From positions 850,177 to 914,176 of the forward strand of contig NZ_JOFZ01000001.1 of the NCBI RefSeq assembly GCF_000721265.1: DNA of 64,000 nt, given 5' to 3'. A program made the translations under genes and the position numbers. Below the pieces are notes generated by a model. The model was given only the letters and a program-made list of their open reading frames with translations, searched no databases and was not told where the DNA came from. The DNA comes from Streptomyces sp. NRRL F-5126 (lineage in GTDB: Bacteria; Actinomycetota; Actinomycetes; Streptomycetales; Streptomycetaceae). Positions 23,473 through 32,700 of this stretch are shown one piece after another. Positions within the stretch are counted from its first letter, which is position 1. Every line of letters starts with the position of its first letter.

Positions 23473-24168
23473 TCAGGCGAGGTCGGCGAGCAGCCGGGCG
23501 AACGGGACGACCTCGTCCTCCGCCCCGCCGTCCGCCGCCTCGCCGTCCTCCGCGCGCGCCGCCGGAACGGTCGCGGTGGGCGCCACGCCCACCGCACCCG
23601 TCGTGCCCCTCGCGCGGCCCAGCAGCTCGGCGAACTCGCGCGACGCGCGCGCCACGCGCCCCGGCAGGCCGCCCGCGTGCGTGTCCGCGGCCGCACCCCA
23701 GTCGTCGGTGGCCGCGAACACGGCCGTCGGCAGCGTCAGCGCGTGCAGGTACGAGAACAGCGGACGCAGCGCGTGCTCGACGACCAGGGAGTGGCGCGCG
23801 GTGCCGCCCGTCGCGGCCAGCAGCACGGGTGTGCCGGTCAGGGCGTCCGGCTCGACCAGGTCGAAGAACGACTTGAACAGCCCGCTGTACGACCCGGCGA
23901 ACACGGGCGTCGCGACGATCAGCCCGTCCGCCTCCGACACGGCCTGAAGCACCTCGCGCAGCGCCTGCGACGGCCAGCCCGAGACGACGTTGCCCGCGAT
24001 GTCCATCGCCAGGTCGCGCAGCTCGACGACGCGCACGTCCGCGTCGAGGTGTTCGTTCACGCCCGCCACCAGGCGGTCCGTGAGCAGCCTCGTCGACGAG
24101 GGCTTTCCGACGCCGGCCGTGACGGCGACCAGTTTCGTGCGGCCCGCATCCCTCACGTCCGCGGTCAT
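23473..24168 (-). CDS. NADPH-dependent FMN reductase, CE1759 type
   Basis: A 231-residue flavodoxin-fold reductase: LVAVTAGVGKPSSTRLLTDR (FMN phosphate loop), VVELRDLAMDIAGNVVSGWP, LIVATPVFAGSYSGLFKSFF (the conserved P-x-F-x-G-S-x-S-G loop), then TPVLLAATGGTARHSLVVEH. This is the CE1759-type reductase usually paired with a CE1758-type LLM monooxygenase, which is exactly its upstream neighbour; the genes overlap (ATGA, 24165-24168). It probably supplies reduced flavin to the monooxygenase. An Ala/Glu-rich tail of 40 residues follows the domain. Confidence 0.92.
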   Translation of the reverse strand: MTADVRDAGRTKLVAVTAGVGKPSSTRLLTDRLVAGVNEHLDADVRVVELRDLAMDIAGNVVSGWPSQALREVLQAVSEADGLIVATPVFAGSYSGLFKSFFDLVEPDALTGTPVLLAATGGTARHSLVVEHALRPLFSYLHALTLPTAVFAATDDWGAAADTHAGGLPGRVARASREFAELLGRARGTTGAVGVAPTATVPAARAEDGEAADGGAEDEVVPFARLLADLA

Positions 24169-25241
24169 GTCCTTGTCCTTTCGACGGCCGGGTGCGCGGG
24201 CGGTGCGTCCGGGACGTCCGCCGGGCGGCCCGACGCGAACTCCTTGCGCAGCACCGGGACGACCTCCTCGCCCAGCAGGTCGAGCTGTTCCAGGACGGTC
24301 TTGAGCGGCAGTCCCGCGTGGTCCATCAGGAAGAGCTGGCGCTGGTAGTCGCCGAACGTCTCGCGGAAGGACAGCGTCTTGTCGATGACCTCCTGCGGGC
24401 TGCCGACGGTCAGCGGCGTCTGCTCGGTGAACTCCTCCAACGACGGGCCGTGCCCGTAGACGGGCGCGTTGTCGAAGTACGGGCGGAACTCGCGCACCGC
24501 GTCCTGCGACCTCGCCCGCATGAACACCTGCCCGCCGAGCCCGACGATCGCCTGCTCGGGCGTGCCGTGCCCGTAGTGCGCGTACCGCCGCCTGTACAGC
24601 TCGATCAGCTTCTGGAAGTGGCCCTTGGGCCAGAAGATGTTGTTGGCGAAGAACCCGTCGCCGTAGTAGGCGGCCTGCTCCGCGATCTCCGGGGACCTGA
24701 TGGAGCCGTGCCAGACGAACGGGGGCACGCCGTCGAGCGGGCGCGGTGTCGAGGTGAAGCCCTGGAGCGGGGTGCGGAACCTGCCCGTCCAGTCGACCAC
24801 ATCCTCTCTCCACAGCCTGTGGAGGAGTGCGTAGTTCTCCACGGCGAGCGGGATGCCCTCGCGGATGTCCTTGCCGAACCACGGGTAGACGGGTCCCGTG
24901 TTGCCGCGGCCCATCATGAGGTCGACGCGGCCGCCCGCCAGGTGCTGGAGCATGGCGAAGTCCTCGGCGATCTTCACCGGGTCGTTCGTCGTGATCAGCG
25001 TCGTGGACGTGGACAGGACGAGCCGCTCGGTCCGCGCCGCGATGTAGCCCAGCATGGTCGTGGGCGACGACGGCACGAACGGGGGGTTGTGGTGCTCGCC
25101 CGTGGCGAAGACGTCGAGTCCGACCTCCTCCGCCTTGCGCGCGATGGCGACCATCGCCTCGATCCGCTCGTGCTCGCTCGGCGTACGTCCGGTGGTCGGG
25201 TCGGCGGTCACGTCGCCGACGGTGAAGATCCCGAACTCCAT
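24165..25241 (-). CDS. LLM-class flavin-dependent oxidoreductase, CE1758 type
   Basis: A 358-residue luciferase-like monooxygenase. It starts MEFGIFTVGDVTADPTTGRT and shows DVFATGEHHNPPFVPSSPTT, LVLSTSTTLITTNDPVKIAE, GGRVDLMMGRGNTGPVYPWF and a C-terminal TPLTVGSPQEVIDKTL, all typical of the CE1758 group. It oxygenates an unknown substrate with reduced FMN from the coupled reductase. The ATG at 25241 was chosen as the conserved N-terminus; a dyad about 54 bases upstream is a likely operator. Confidence 0.92.
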   Translation of the reverse strand: MEFGIFTVGDVTADPTTGRTPSEHERIEAMVAIARKAEEVGLDVFATGEHHNPPFVPSSPTTMLGYIAARTERLVLSTSTTLITTNDPVKIAEDFAMLQHLAGGRVDLMMGRGNTGPVYPWFGKDIREGIPLAVENYALLHRLWREDVVDWTGRFRTPLQGFTSTPRPLDGVPPFVWHGSIRSPEIAEQAAYYGDGFFANNIFWPKGHFQKLIELYRRRYAHYGHGTPEQAIVGLGGQVFMRARSQDAVREFRPYFDNAPVYGHGPSLEEFTEQTPLTVGSPQEVIDKTLSFRETFGDYQRQLFLMDHAGLPLKTVLEQLDLLGEEVVPVLRKEFASGRPADVPDAPPAHPAVERTRT

Positions 25242-25294
25242 CGCGCACTCATCCCTTCCGTGCCGCGTGATCCGCCGGGCCGGCGGCCACACTG

Positions 25295-25308
25295 GTTGAA
25301 ATTTGAAC
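25295..25308. promoter_or_regulatory. AT-rich near-palindrome between divergent operons
   Basis: GTTGAAATTTGAAC is symmetric except for one pair, and it stands out as the only A+T-rich patch here. It lies 54 bases before the LLM oxidoreductase start and 160 before the ABC gene. It resembles MarR-type operators; no marR gene is adjacent. Confidence 0.45.
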
Positions 25309-25469
25309 TAATCATGGCAACGGAAGCACCCCGTCCCCTATTCCCGCCGCGCCGCCGCACGGCGGCGCCCACCGCCCGCTCACCCGCGGTGTCTACACTT
25401 GCGCACCTGCGATCGTCGCTCATCGATCGTTTCCCAGCCCGGTGCCCGGACCGAAGGGTGATTGGTGCC

Positions 25470-26630
25470 TTGATATCCATCGAAGCTGTCAGCAAGAGGT
25501 ATCCCGACGGCACCGTCGCCGTCGACGGTCTCTCCCTGGAGGTCCCCGACCGGTCCATCACCGTTCTCGTCGGCCCGTCCGGCTGCGGCAAGACCACGAC
25601 GCTCCGCATGATCAACCGCATGATCGAGCTGACCGGCGGCAGGATCCTCATCGACGGCGAGGACATCCAGCACAAGCCCGTCAACGCGCTCCGCAGGTCC
25701 ATGGGCTACGTGATCCAGAACGCGGGCCTCTTCCAGCACCGCACGATCGCCGACAACATCGCCACGGTCCCCCGCATGCTCGGCTGGTCCAAGGCCAGGG
25801 CGCGGGAGCGCTCCATGGAGCTGATGGAGCGCGTCGGCCTCGACACGTCCATGGCCAAGCGGTACCCGTACCAGCTCTCCGGCGGCCAGCAGCAGCGCGT
25901 CGGCGTCGCACGCGCCCTCGCCGCCGACCCGCCGGTGCTGCTCATGGACGAGCCGTTCTCCGCCGTCGACCCCGTCGTACGGCGCGGGCTCCAGGAGGAG
26001 TTGCTGCGCATCCAGGAGGAGCTCGGCAAGACCATCGTCTTCGTCACGCACGACATAGACGAGGCGATACGCGTCGGCGACATGATCGCGGTGCTGCGCA
26101 CGGGCGGCAGGCTCGCCCAGTACGCGGCCCCGGACGAGCTGCTGTCCACGCCCGCCGACGCGGCTGTCGAGGACTTCCTCGGCGCGGACCGCGGCATACG
26201 CGGCCTGTCCTTCTTCGGCACGCAAGCGCTCAGCGTCGACCCGGGCGGCGTCGTCGCCTCCGACGCCACCGCGCAGCAGGTCTCCTCACGCGCCACCGAG
26301 GGGCTCGCGCACCTCCTCGTCGTCGGGGTCGACGGCCGGCCGCTCGGCTGGGCCGACGCGGCGCGTCTGCGCAAATCCGGCGCCGCGGGCGCGGGCCCCG
26401 AGGGCGGCCCCGCGGAGCTCCTGCCGCACGGGCAGGTGTTCCGGCACGGCGAGGACTCGCTGCGCGTCGCGCTCGACTGCGCGGTCCTGTCCCCGACCGG
26501 CTGGGCCGTCGCCGTGGACGGCGAGGGGCGCGCCGTCGGCGTCGTCTCGCAGGAGCAGATCGCCGCCGGGATACGCGCCGCCCACAGCCAGCGCGGCACG
26601 GCGCCCGTGGACGTGGGAGCCGCTCGATGA
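25470..26630 (+). CDS. Osmoprotectant-type ABC transporter ATPase (ProV/OpuCA-like)
   Basis: A 386-residue ATPase starting at TTG 25470 (MISIEAVSKRYPDGTVAVDG; a GTG 12 bases earlier is possible). Walker A VGPSGCGKTTT (residues 34-44), Q-loop YVIQNAGLFQHRTIADNI, signature LSGGQQQRVGVARAL, Walker B VLLMDEPFSAVDP, and switch His FVTHDIDEAI are intact. After residue 245 comes a degenerate CBS-like region (GLAHLLVVGVDGRPLGWADA), as in OpuCA, where it senses ionic strength. First gene of a three-gene operon with two permeases. The substrate is probably a quaternary amine such as glycine betaine, carnitine or choline. Confidence 0.92.
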   Translation: MISIEAVSKRYPDGTVAVDGLSLEVPDRSITVLVGPSGCGKTTTLRMINRMIELTGGRILIDGEDIQHKPVNALRRSMGYVIQNAGLFQHRTIADNIATVPRMLGWSKARARERSMELMERVGLDTSMAKRYPYQLSGGQQQRVGVARALAADPPVLLMDEPFSAVDPVVRRGLQEELLRIQEELGKTIVFVTHDIDEAIRVGDMIAVLRTGGRLAQYAAPDELLSTPADAAVEDFLGADRGIRGLSFFGTQALSVDPGGVVASDATAQQVSSRATEGLAHLLVVGVDGRPLGWADAARLRKSGAAGAGPEGGPAELLPHGQVFRHGEDSLRVALDCAVLSPTGWAVAVDGEGRAVGVVSQEQIAAGIRAAHSQRGTAPVDVGAAR

Positions 26631-27409
26631 ACAACGGCTTCTTCCACATGCCGAGCGACCTCCAGCACTCCTATCTGGGGCTCATCGGCCTCCACCTGCA
26701 AGAAGCGCTGCTGCCCGTCGCCATCGGCCTCCTGCTCTCGCTGCCGATCGCGCAGCTCTGCGTACGCTTCAAGTGGCTCTACCCGCCCGTACTCTGGGCC
26801 ACCACCGTGCTCTACGCGATACCGTCGCTCGCGTTCTTCGTCGTCCTCATCGACTACACCGGGCAGACCAAGACCACGGTCGTCATCCCCCTCAGCCTCT
26901 ACAGCCTCGTCGTCCTCGTGCCCGCGATCGTGGACGGGGTGCGGTCCGTGTCCCCCGAGACGCACGCGGCGGCCGTGGCGATGGGCATCGGGCCCGTGCG
27001 CCGCTACCTCCAGGTCGAGCTGCCGATCGCGGTGCCCGCCATCTTCGCCGGCCTGCGGGTCGCCACCGTCTCCAGCATCAGCCTGGTCAGCGTCGGCGCC
27101 CTCATCGGCAACCAGGGCGCGCTCGGCAACCTCCTGCAAGACGCGATGACCTTCCACCGGCCGATCTACGCGGTCAGCTCCGTGGTCACCACGGCCGTCC
27201 TCGCGATCCTCGCCGACACCGCGCTCGTCCTCGTGCGCGTGGCGCTGACGCCGTGGCTGCCCAAGAGCGGCAGGCGCGCGCTGCGCGGCCGTGACAAGGC
27301 GCGGGCCGCCGGCGCCGCCGGTGCCGGTACGGGCACGGGCCCGGTCACGGGCGAGCCGCTCGACGGCGGCACGACCGACGTCAGGCCCACCGCGGGGAGC
27401 ACGCTGTGA
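26627..27409 (+). CDS. ABC transporter permease (OpuCB/ProW-like), first copy
   Basis: A 260-residue integral membrane permease overlapping the ATPase stop (ATGA). It has five or six helices and the ABC permease EAA-type loop HAAAVAMGIGPVRRYLQVEL, IAVPAIFAGLRVATVSSISL. A Gly/Ala-rich hydrophilic tail of 45 residues (GAAGAGTGTGPVTGEP) follows the last helix. It pairs with the second permease to form the heterodimeric pore of an osmoprotectant importer. Confidence 0.92.
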   Translation: MNNGFFHMPSDLQHSYLGLIGLHLQEALLPVAIGLLLSLPIAQLCVRFKWLYPPVLWATTVLYAIPSLAFFVVLIDYTGQTKTTVVIPLSLYSLVVLVPAIVDGVRSVSPETHAAAVAMGIGPVRRYLQVELPIAVPAIFAGLRVATVSSISLVSVGALIGNQGALGNLLQDAMTFHRPIYAVSSVVTTAVLAILADTALVLVRVALTPWLPKSGRRALRGRDKARAAGAAGAGTGTGPVTGEPLDGGTTDVRPTAGSTL

Positions 27410-28071
27410 CCGTCATCCACTTCATCACCGCGTTCTTCTCCGACGGCGCGCACTGGCACGGCTACGACGGCATCCCCACCCGCCTCGTCGAGCACGTCGA
27501 GTTCTCGCTCATCGCGCTCGGCATCGCCGCGGCCGTCGGCCTGCCCGTCGGCCTGCTCACCGGGCACTACGGGCGCGGCGGCAACGCGCTCGCGCTGCTG
27601 GCGACGGCGGCGCGCGCGCTGCCCAGCTTCGGCCTGCTCGTGCTGCTGTTCGTGCTGATGGGCCTGAGCAAGCTGCCGGTGCTGATCCCCCTGGTGGTGC
27701 TGGCCATCCCGCCGATCCTCGTCACCACGTACGAGGCGGTGCGCACCGTCGACCCGCCGCCGGTGGACGCCGCGCGGGGCATGGGCATGCACTCGATGAA
27801 GATCCTCTTCCAGGTCGAACTGCCCGTCGCGCTCCCGCTGATCCTCAGCGGCCTGCGGTCGGCGGCGATCCAGGTGGTGTCGACCGCGACCATCGCCGCG
27901 TACGTGAGCTTCGGCGGGGTGGGCCGGTACATCATCGACGGGCTCTACCAGCGCAACTACGAGAAGGTGGTGGGCGGCGCGACGCTCGTCGCCGCGCTCG
28001 CCCTCGCCACGCTCGGGCTGTTCGGCCTCGCGTCGCGGTTCGCGGTGTCGCGGGGCGTGCGGCAGCGCTGA
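27406..28071 (+). CDS. ABC transporter permease (OpuCD/ProW-like), second copy
   Basis: A 221-residue permease whose GTG overlaps the preceding stop (GTGA). It carries VEFSLIALGIAAAVGLPVGL, LPSFGLLVLLFVLMGLSKLP and the coupling loop VDAARGMGMHSMKILFQVEL, PVALPLILSGLRSAAIQVVS. A strong hairpin after the stop ends the operon. No substrate-binding gene follows; the matching lipoprotein gene lies beyond the conservon at 33386. Confidence 0.92.
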   Translation: MTVIHFITAFFSDGAHWHGYDGIPTRLVEHVEFSLIALGIAAAVGLPVGLLTGHYGRGGNALALLATAARALPSFGLLVLLFVLMGLSKLPVLIPLVVLAIPPILVTTYEAVRTVDPPPVDAARGMGMHSMKILFQVELPVALPLILSGLRSAAIQVVSTATIAAYVSFGGVGRYIIDGLYQRNYEKVVGGATLVAALALATLGLFGLASRFAVSRGVRQR

Positions 28072-28079
28072 ACGCGGCG

Positions 28080-28124
28080 GCGCCGGGCGCCCGCGAGGCG
28101 AGAGACCTCGCGGGCGCCCGGCGC
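28080..28124. terminator. Strong terminator between ABC operon and conservon
   Basis: A perfect 19-bp stem (28080-28098 with 28106-28124) around a 7-base loop, between the convergent second permease and the GTPase gene. It should terminate both transcripts. Confidence 0.75.
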
Positions 28125-28170
28125 GTTCGCTGTCCGCCGTCCGCTGTCCGCCGTAGCCGCGGCGACCGGC

Positions 28171-28857
28171 TCAGGCGCGACCCTGAGCCCGTTCCACGCG
28201 CTCCAGGGCCAGTTCGAGCACGACGAGCAGCGTGTCGCGCACGGAGCCGCGCTCGCGCGCGTCGAACACCGTCACCGGCACGTGGTCGGAGACGTCGAGC
28301 GCCCAGCGGACCTCGTCCAGTTCGTACTCGACCTTGCCGTCGAACGCGTTGAGCGCGACGGCGAACGGGATGTCGCGGTTCTCGAAGTAGTCGACGGCCG
28401 CGTAGCAGTCGTCGAGGCGTCTCGCGTCGACGATCACCAGGCCGCCGAGGGCGCCCTCCACCACGTCGTCCCACATGAACCCGAACCGCTCCTGCCCCGG
28501 CGTGCCGAACAGGTAGAGCTTGAGCGTCGGGTCGAGGGTGATGCAGCCGAAGTCCATGGCGACCGTCGTGGTCGTCTTCTCCGGGGTGTGGCTCAGGTCG
28601 TCGACGCCCGCGGCGACCGTCGTGATCGCGGCCTCCGTGGTCAGCGGCTCGATCTCGGAGATCGACGCGACGGTCGTCGTCTTGCCGACGCCGAAGCCCC
28701 CCGCGATCACCATCTTCACGGGCAGCGGCGGCTGCTGGACGGCCGCGTCGGCGGCGCCGAGTACGGCTGGGGCGCCAGGAGCGCCGGGGGACACCGTGCC
28801 TGACGGGTCAGCCTTCACGGAGGAACCCCCTGGAGTCGGGGACGGTGCGGAGACCAT
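28171..28857 (-). CDS. Conservon GTPase (CvnD-like, MglA-type)
   Basis: A 228-residue small GTPase. After a 45-residue Pro/Ala-rich N-terminus comes the P-loop AGGFGVGKTTTVASISEIEP, then TTTTVAMDFGCITL (switch I), LYLFGTPGQERFGFMW (G3) and VALNAFDGK, where the usual NKxD is NAFD, as is common in these proteins. Last gene of a complete conservon (kinase, roadblock, DUF742, GTPase), a membrane-associated signalling complex that resembles eukaryotic G-protein modules. The ATG at 28857 overlaps the DUF742 gene by 50 bases and has GAAGGG six bases upstream; GTG 28818 is an alternative. Confidence 0.92.
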   Translation of the reverse strand: MVSAPSPTPGGSSVKADPSGTVSPGAPGAPAVLGAADAAVQQPPLPVKMVIAGGFGVGKTTTVASISEIEPLTTEAAITTVAAGVDDLSHTPEKTTTTVAMDFGCITLDPTLKLYLFGTPGQERFGFMWDDVVEGALGGLVIVDARRLDDCYAAVDYFENRDIPFAVALNAFDGKVEYELDEVRWALDVSDHVPVTVFDARERGSVRDTLLVVLELALERVERAQGRA

Positions 28858-29251
28858 CGATCACCCTTCGAAGAACAGAGGCGTCCTGGGCGGCGTTCGC
28901 CCGGGGCACATAGACCCGCAGGCGCCCCTGGGCGCGCAGGTCGTCGGCGATTACACGGACCACGTTGAGGTGCAGCCGCAGCCGTGCGGCGAGCTCCGCG
29001 AGTGACTGCGGGCGACGGCAGGCCGCGATGATCTCGCGGTGCTCGGACGCGAAGGAGTCGAGCGCGGCGATCCCGCCCGACGTCGCGACGACCTGCGTCT
29101 CGATCGGGATCGGCGGGCCCTTGCTCGTGCCCGCCGTGCCCGCGACCCGGCCCGCGGTCAGCAGGAAGGGACGCACGGCCGAGGCACGGCCCACGCCGTC
29201 CTCGTCGAGCGCTCCGTCCCCCTCGACCGGTTCTTCACCAGCCACCTTCAC
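28808..29251 (-). CDS. Conservon DUF742 protein (CvnC-like)
   Basis: A 147-residue protein starting at GTG 29251 with GGGAGGG just upstream. It shows the DUF742 pattern: VRPFLLTAGRV, then IPIETQVVAT, FASEHREIIAACRRPQSLAE, LRLHLNVVRVIADDLRAQGR and LRVYVPR. The second half is a winged-helix-like fold. In conservons DUF742 proteins interact with the roadblock and GTPase members. It overlaps the GTPase start by 50 bases, which fits the tight coupling of these operons. Confidence 0.92.
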   Translation of the reverse strand: MKVAGEEPVEGDGALDEDGVGRASAVRPFLLTAGRVAGTAGTSKGPPIPIETQVVATSGGIAALDSFASEHREIIAACRRPQSLAELAARLRLHLNVVRVIADDLRAQGRLRVYVPRANAAQDASVLRRVIDGLRTVPDSRGFLREG

Positions 29252-29306
29252 GATCCCTCCCGGGGCGCCCGGTCCGCCCGGCCCGGCGGAGTGCGGCCGT
29301 TTCCGG

Positions 29307-29777
29307 TCACCTTGTCGGTGAAACGCCCACATTGTTCTTCAGTTCCAGCACCAGCTGCGGGCTGAGGGCCGCGCCGACGCGGTTGGCGAAGAGCTGCATC
29401 TCGTAGGCGATGTTGCCGAGCTTCGCCTCCTTGGAGGCGACGACGCCGAGCACGGCGCCGTTGCCGATCGCCGAGACCAGGACGTGCCCGCTCTCCAGAT
29501 CGATGATCACCTTGTTGAGCCCGCCGAGCCCGTAGTTGCCCGACGCGCCCATGGCCAGGCTCGTGATGCCCGACACGATCGCGGCGAGCCGCTCCGAGTC
29601 GGCCGGCGCGTCCCGCCGTGACACGGCGATCAGCAGCCCGTCGGACGAGACGGCGATGGCGTCCACGACGCCCGCCGTCTCGGTGGCGAACCGGTTCAGC
29701 AGCCAGGTGAAGTCCGCGGCCGCGGCTTGTACGTCGGTGGGTTCCGGCGGATTCTGCCCGGCGTCACCTGTCCACAT
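29307..29777 (-). CDS. Conservon roadblock/LC7 protein (CvnB-like)
   Basis: A 156-residue roadblock/LC7 domain protein: FTWLLNRFATETAGVVDAIA, VSSDGLLIAVSRRDAPADSE, LAAIVSGITSLAMGAS, VIIDLESGHVLVSAIGNGAV and GNIAYEMQLFANRVGAALSP. Roadblock proteins regulate MglA-like GTPases. It overlaps the kinase 3' end by 14 bases. GTG 29783, two codons upstream of the ATG, is nearer to the GAGAGG ribosome site and may be the true start. Confidence 0.92.
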   Translation of the reverse strand: MWTGDAGQNPPEPTDVQAAAADFTWLLNRFATETAGVVDAIAVSSDGLLIAVSRRDAPADSERLAAIVSGITSLAMGASGNYGLGGLNKVIIDLESGHVLVSAIGNGAVLGVVASKEAKLGNIAYEMQLFANRVGAALSPQLVLELKNNVGVSPTR

Positions 29778-32700
29778 CGTCACTGGCCTCTCTGTGCATT
29801 CCCTGCGGTTGCGGTCTTTGCGGTCTTTGCGGATTTTCCGGACTTTGCGGACGTTCCGGGGGCGCGTCGTGGTCGGCGCGCTGCACGGCCGCCTCGAACT
29901 CGTCGATGGCGTCGCGCGCCGCCTGCGCGTCGGCGGGCCGCCAGGCCCGCGGGACGGTGCGCGGCAGCTCGTCCGCGAACCGGCCGCGCCCCTGGAGCGT
30001 CGCACCGCGCACCCGGCGCCGCAGCGGGCGGGGGGCGTCGGAGCGGTCCGCGTCGTAGGGGTGGCCCTGCGGCGGCGGCGCCTGGCGCGGTGGTTGCGGC
30101 GGTAGCGGCGGTTGTCCCGCTTGCGGCGGTCGTGGCGCCGGGGGTGTCTGCGATCCCTGTGGCGCCTGCGGTGCTTGGGCTCGCTGTGTCGGATAGTTCA
30201 CGCGGCCGTCCGGTGTGGGGCGTTCGGGTTGCTGGGGGGCCCGCTGCGCCGTGCGGCGCGGCAGCGGCGGCACGCCGCCCGCGGGGGGTGGCGCCTGGCC
30301 GGGCCGCCGGCCCGGTCCTCCTTCCTCGCCCGCACCGTGGCCGGGAGCGCGGGTGCCGGGCGTGCTTGCGCCCGGCCGTTGGCCGTCGACCGGCCCTGCG
30401 GGCCCGCCGTACGGGCTGCCAGGAGCCTGGCCCTGGAGCCCTCCCGGGGACCGGTCGTGGGCCGTGGCGAAGGGCTGTTCGTGGGAAGGTCCGCCGTCCT
30501 GCCCCGGGGCATGGCCCGAGGGCCTGCCTGGCGCCGCGCCCAGGCCCTGGCCGGCCTCGTTCTCCGCGGGCCTGTACGCACGCGCCTGGGCCTGGTCGGC
30601 GCGTGCGCGCCCGCCCGGGCGCTGCCCCGCACCGCCGTACTGCCCCGCACCGCCGTACTGCCCCGGGCCCTGCGCGCCGCCCCGGGCGGACGGCGGGCCA
30701 CCCTGGGCGGACGGCGCGTGACCCGGTGCGGTCGGCGCGGGCCCGGGCAGGGGACGTGCGGCGCCCGCGGACGGTGCGGCGCTCACCGCGCGCCGGTCGG
30801 GCACGGCCGCGAGCGCACGCGGGCCGACCTTCGGCACCGGTCCTGCCAGCAGCAGCGACGGCGGGACGAGCACGGCCGCCGTCGTGCCGCCGCCCGGCGT
30901 GCGGCTGAGCGCGACCCTGATGCCCCAGCGGCGGGACAGGCCGCCCACCACGAACAGGCCGAGCACCTTCGTCGGCACCAGGTCGAGGCGTTCGCGGCGC
31001 ACCAGGCGCGCGTTCTCCTCGTCGAGCCGCTCCTGGCTCATCCCGAGCCCGTGGTCGACGATCTCGACGAGGGCGCCGTCCCCGTCGTCGCCCTCGGTGC
31101 GCGAGCGCACGATCACCTCGACGCGGCTGCCCGACGGCGAGAACGCGACGGCGTTCTCCAGCAGTTCGGCCAGCATCAGCGTCAGGTCGCCGACGATGTC
31201 GGGGATGACGGTGACGTCGTTCTCCGCGCGCGGCGCGACCCGCTGGTAGCCCTCGATCTGGCCGAGTGCGGCCCGTACGACGTCGGTGAGCGCGGTCGGG
31301 CCCGTCTCCGGGGTGTCGTCCCTGATGCCGGCGAGCAGCAGCAGGGACTCCGCGTTGCGCTGGAGGCGCACCGCGATGTGGTCGATGCGGTAGAGCCGCT
31401 CCAGCACGTCGGGGCTGGTCTCGCCGCGCTCGACCGCGTCGATCAGGGTCAGCTGGCGAACCGTCAGGTTGGAGACGCGGCGGCCCACGTTGCCGAACAT
31501 CTCGGCGATGTTGCGCCGGCCGAGCACCTGCCGTTCGAGCAGCGCCGTGGCCGTGGCCTGCACCTGGTTGAACGCGGACGCCAGGTCGCCGATCTCGTCG
31601 CGCACGGGCACCGGCACGGCTTCGAGGCGGGGCGGCGCGGTGTCCTCGGAGTCGTCGTCGGCCACGCGCGCGAGCTCGCGGCCCGCCAGGTCCGCGACGC
31701 GCTGCGCCGCCTCGGTGAGCGCCTGCACCGGGCGGATGACCGAACGGCGCGCGAGTACGGAGAAGGCGAGCCACAGCGCGAAGCCGACGAGGGCGGCGCC
31801 CAGCAGGTAGACCGCGCGCCACCAGGCCGCGTTGGACGCCGAGTCGGCGTCCGAGGCGATCTGGCCGATCAGGGAGCGGGTGATCCGCAGCCGGCTCGCG
31901 GCCTGCTGCTCGTACGTGGGCTGCGCGGCCAGCGCCGTGCTCAGCGCGTTCTGCACGGCCAGGTGGCCCTGCGCGACGAGCGCGCCCGGGTCGACCTGGA
32001 GCGCCGCGTACTGCTGGCCGATGACGTTCTGCGACCCGCCGCGCTCGATGCCGGCCAGCTCGCGGCCCTGGCGCGTCGTCGCGTACCGGGAGAACCGGTC
32101 GGCCTGGTAGCTGTACTTGGCGTACTCGCCGACAGCGCCGGTGAACTCGATCAGCGCGTTCGGGTCGCCCGTGCGCGCGGCGAACACGCTGGTCTCGAAG
32201 GACGCGTGCGCGGTGTCGGCGCGCAGCAGCGCGTCCAGCACGTTGGCCGACGAGGTCGCCGAGCGGTCGGGGGACGAGCCGAGGCCGAGGCCGTCGATGA
32301 GGTCGCCCACCGCCGCGGTGTAGGCGGGGTCGATGTTGTCGGCGGGCAGCGGACCGCTCTCGACGGTGTCACGGAGCGCCGACAGGCCGCCGATCTCCTT
32401 GAGCGCCTCGCTCTCCTGCGGGGGCAGTTCGTCGCCGAACGCGGCGGCGACGGCCCGTGCCTGGGCGTCGGTGCTCTGCTGGGCCTCGCGGTAGCCGGCG
32501 GTCGCCGTCGTCCTGGCCTGCTTGAGGCCGGCCTCGTAGTGCAGGGAGACGAGGAGGGCCTCACGGTGCTCGTTCTGCAGGCCGTCGATGAGCCCGGCGA
32601 CCTCCCGGCTGTTGCGCACGAGGCGGGAGGTGGCGGCGGCCGACCGTGCCTGGTCGATCTGCTGGTAGGTGACGTAGACGAGCATCGCGGCGATGGCGGC

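Noticed and set aside
24192..25469. Upstream extension of the ABC ATPase frame to over 800 codons
   Set aside because: The extension lies antisense to the LLM oxidoreductase and has no transporter similarity; the ATPase begins at 25470.
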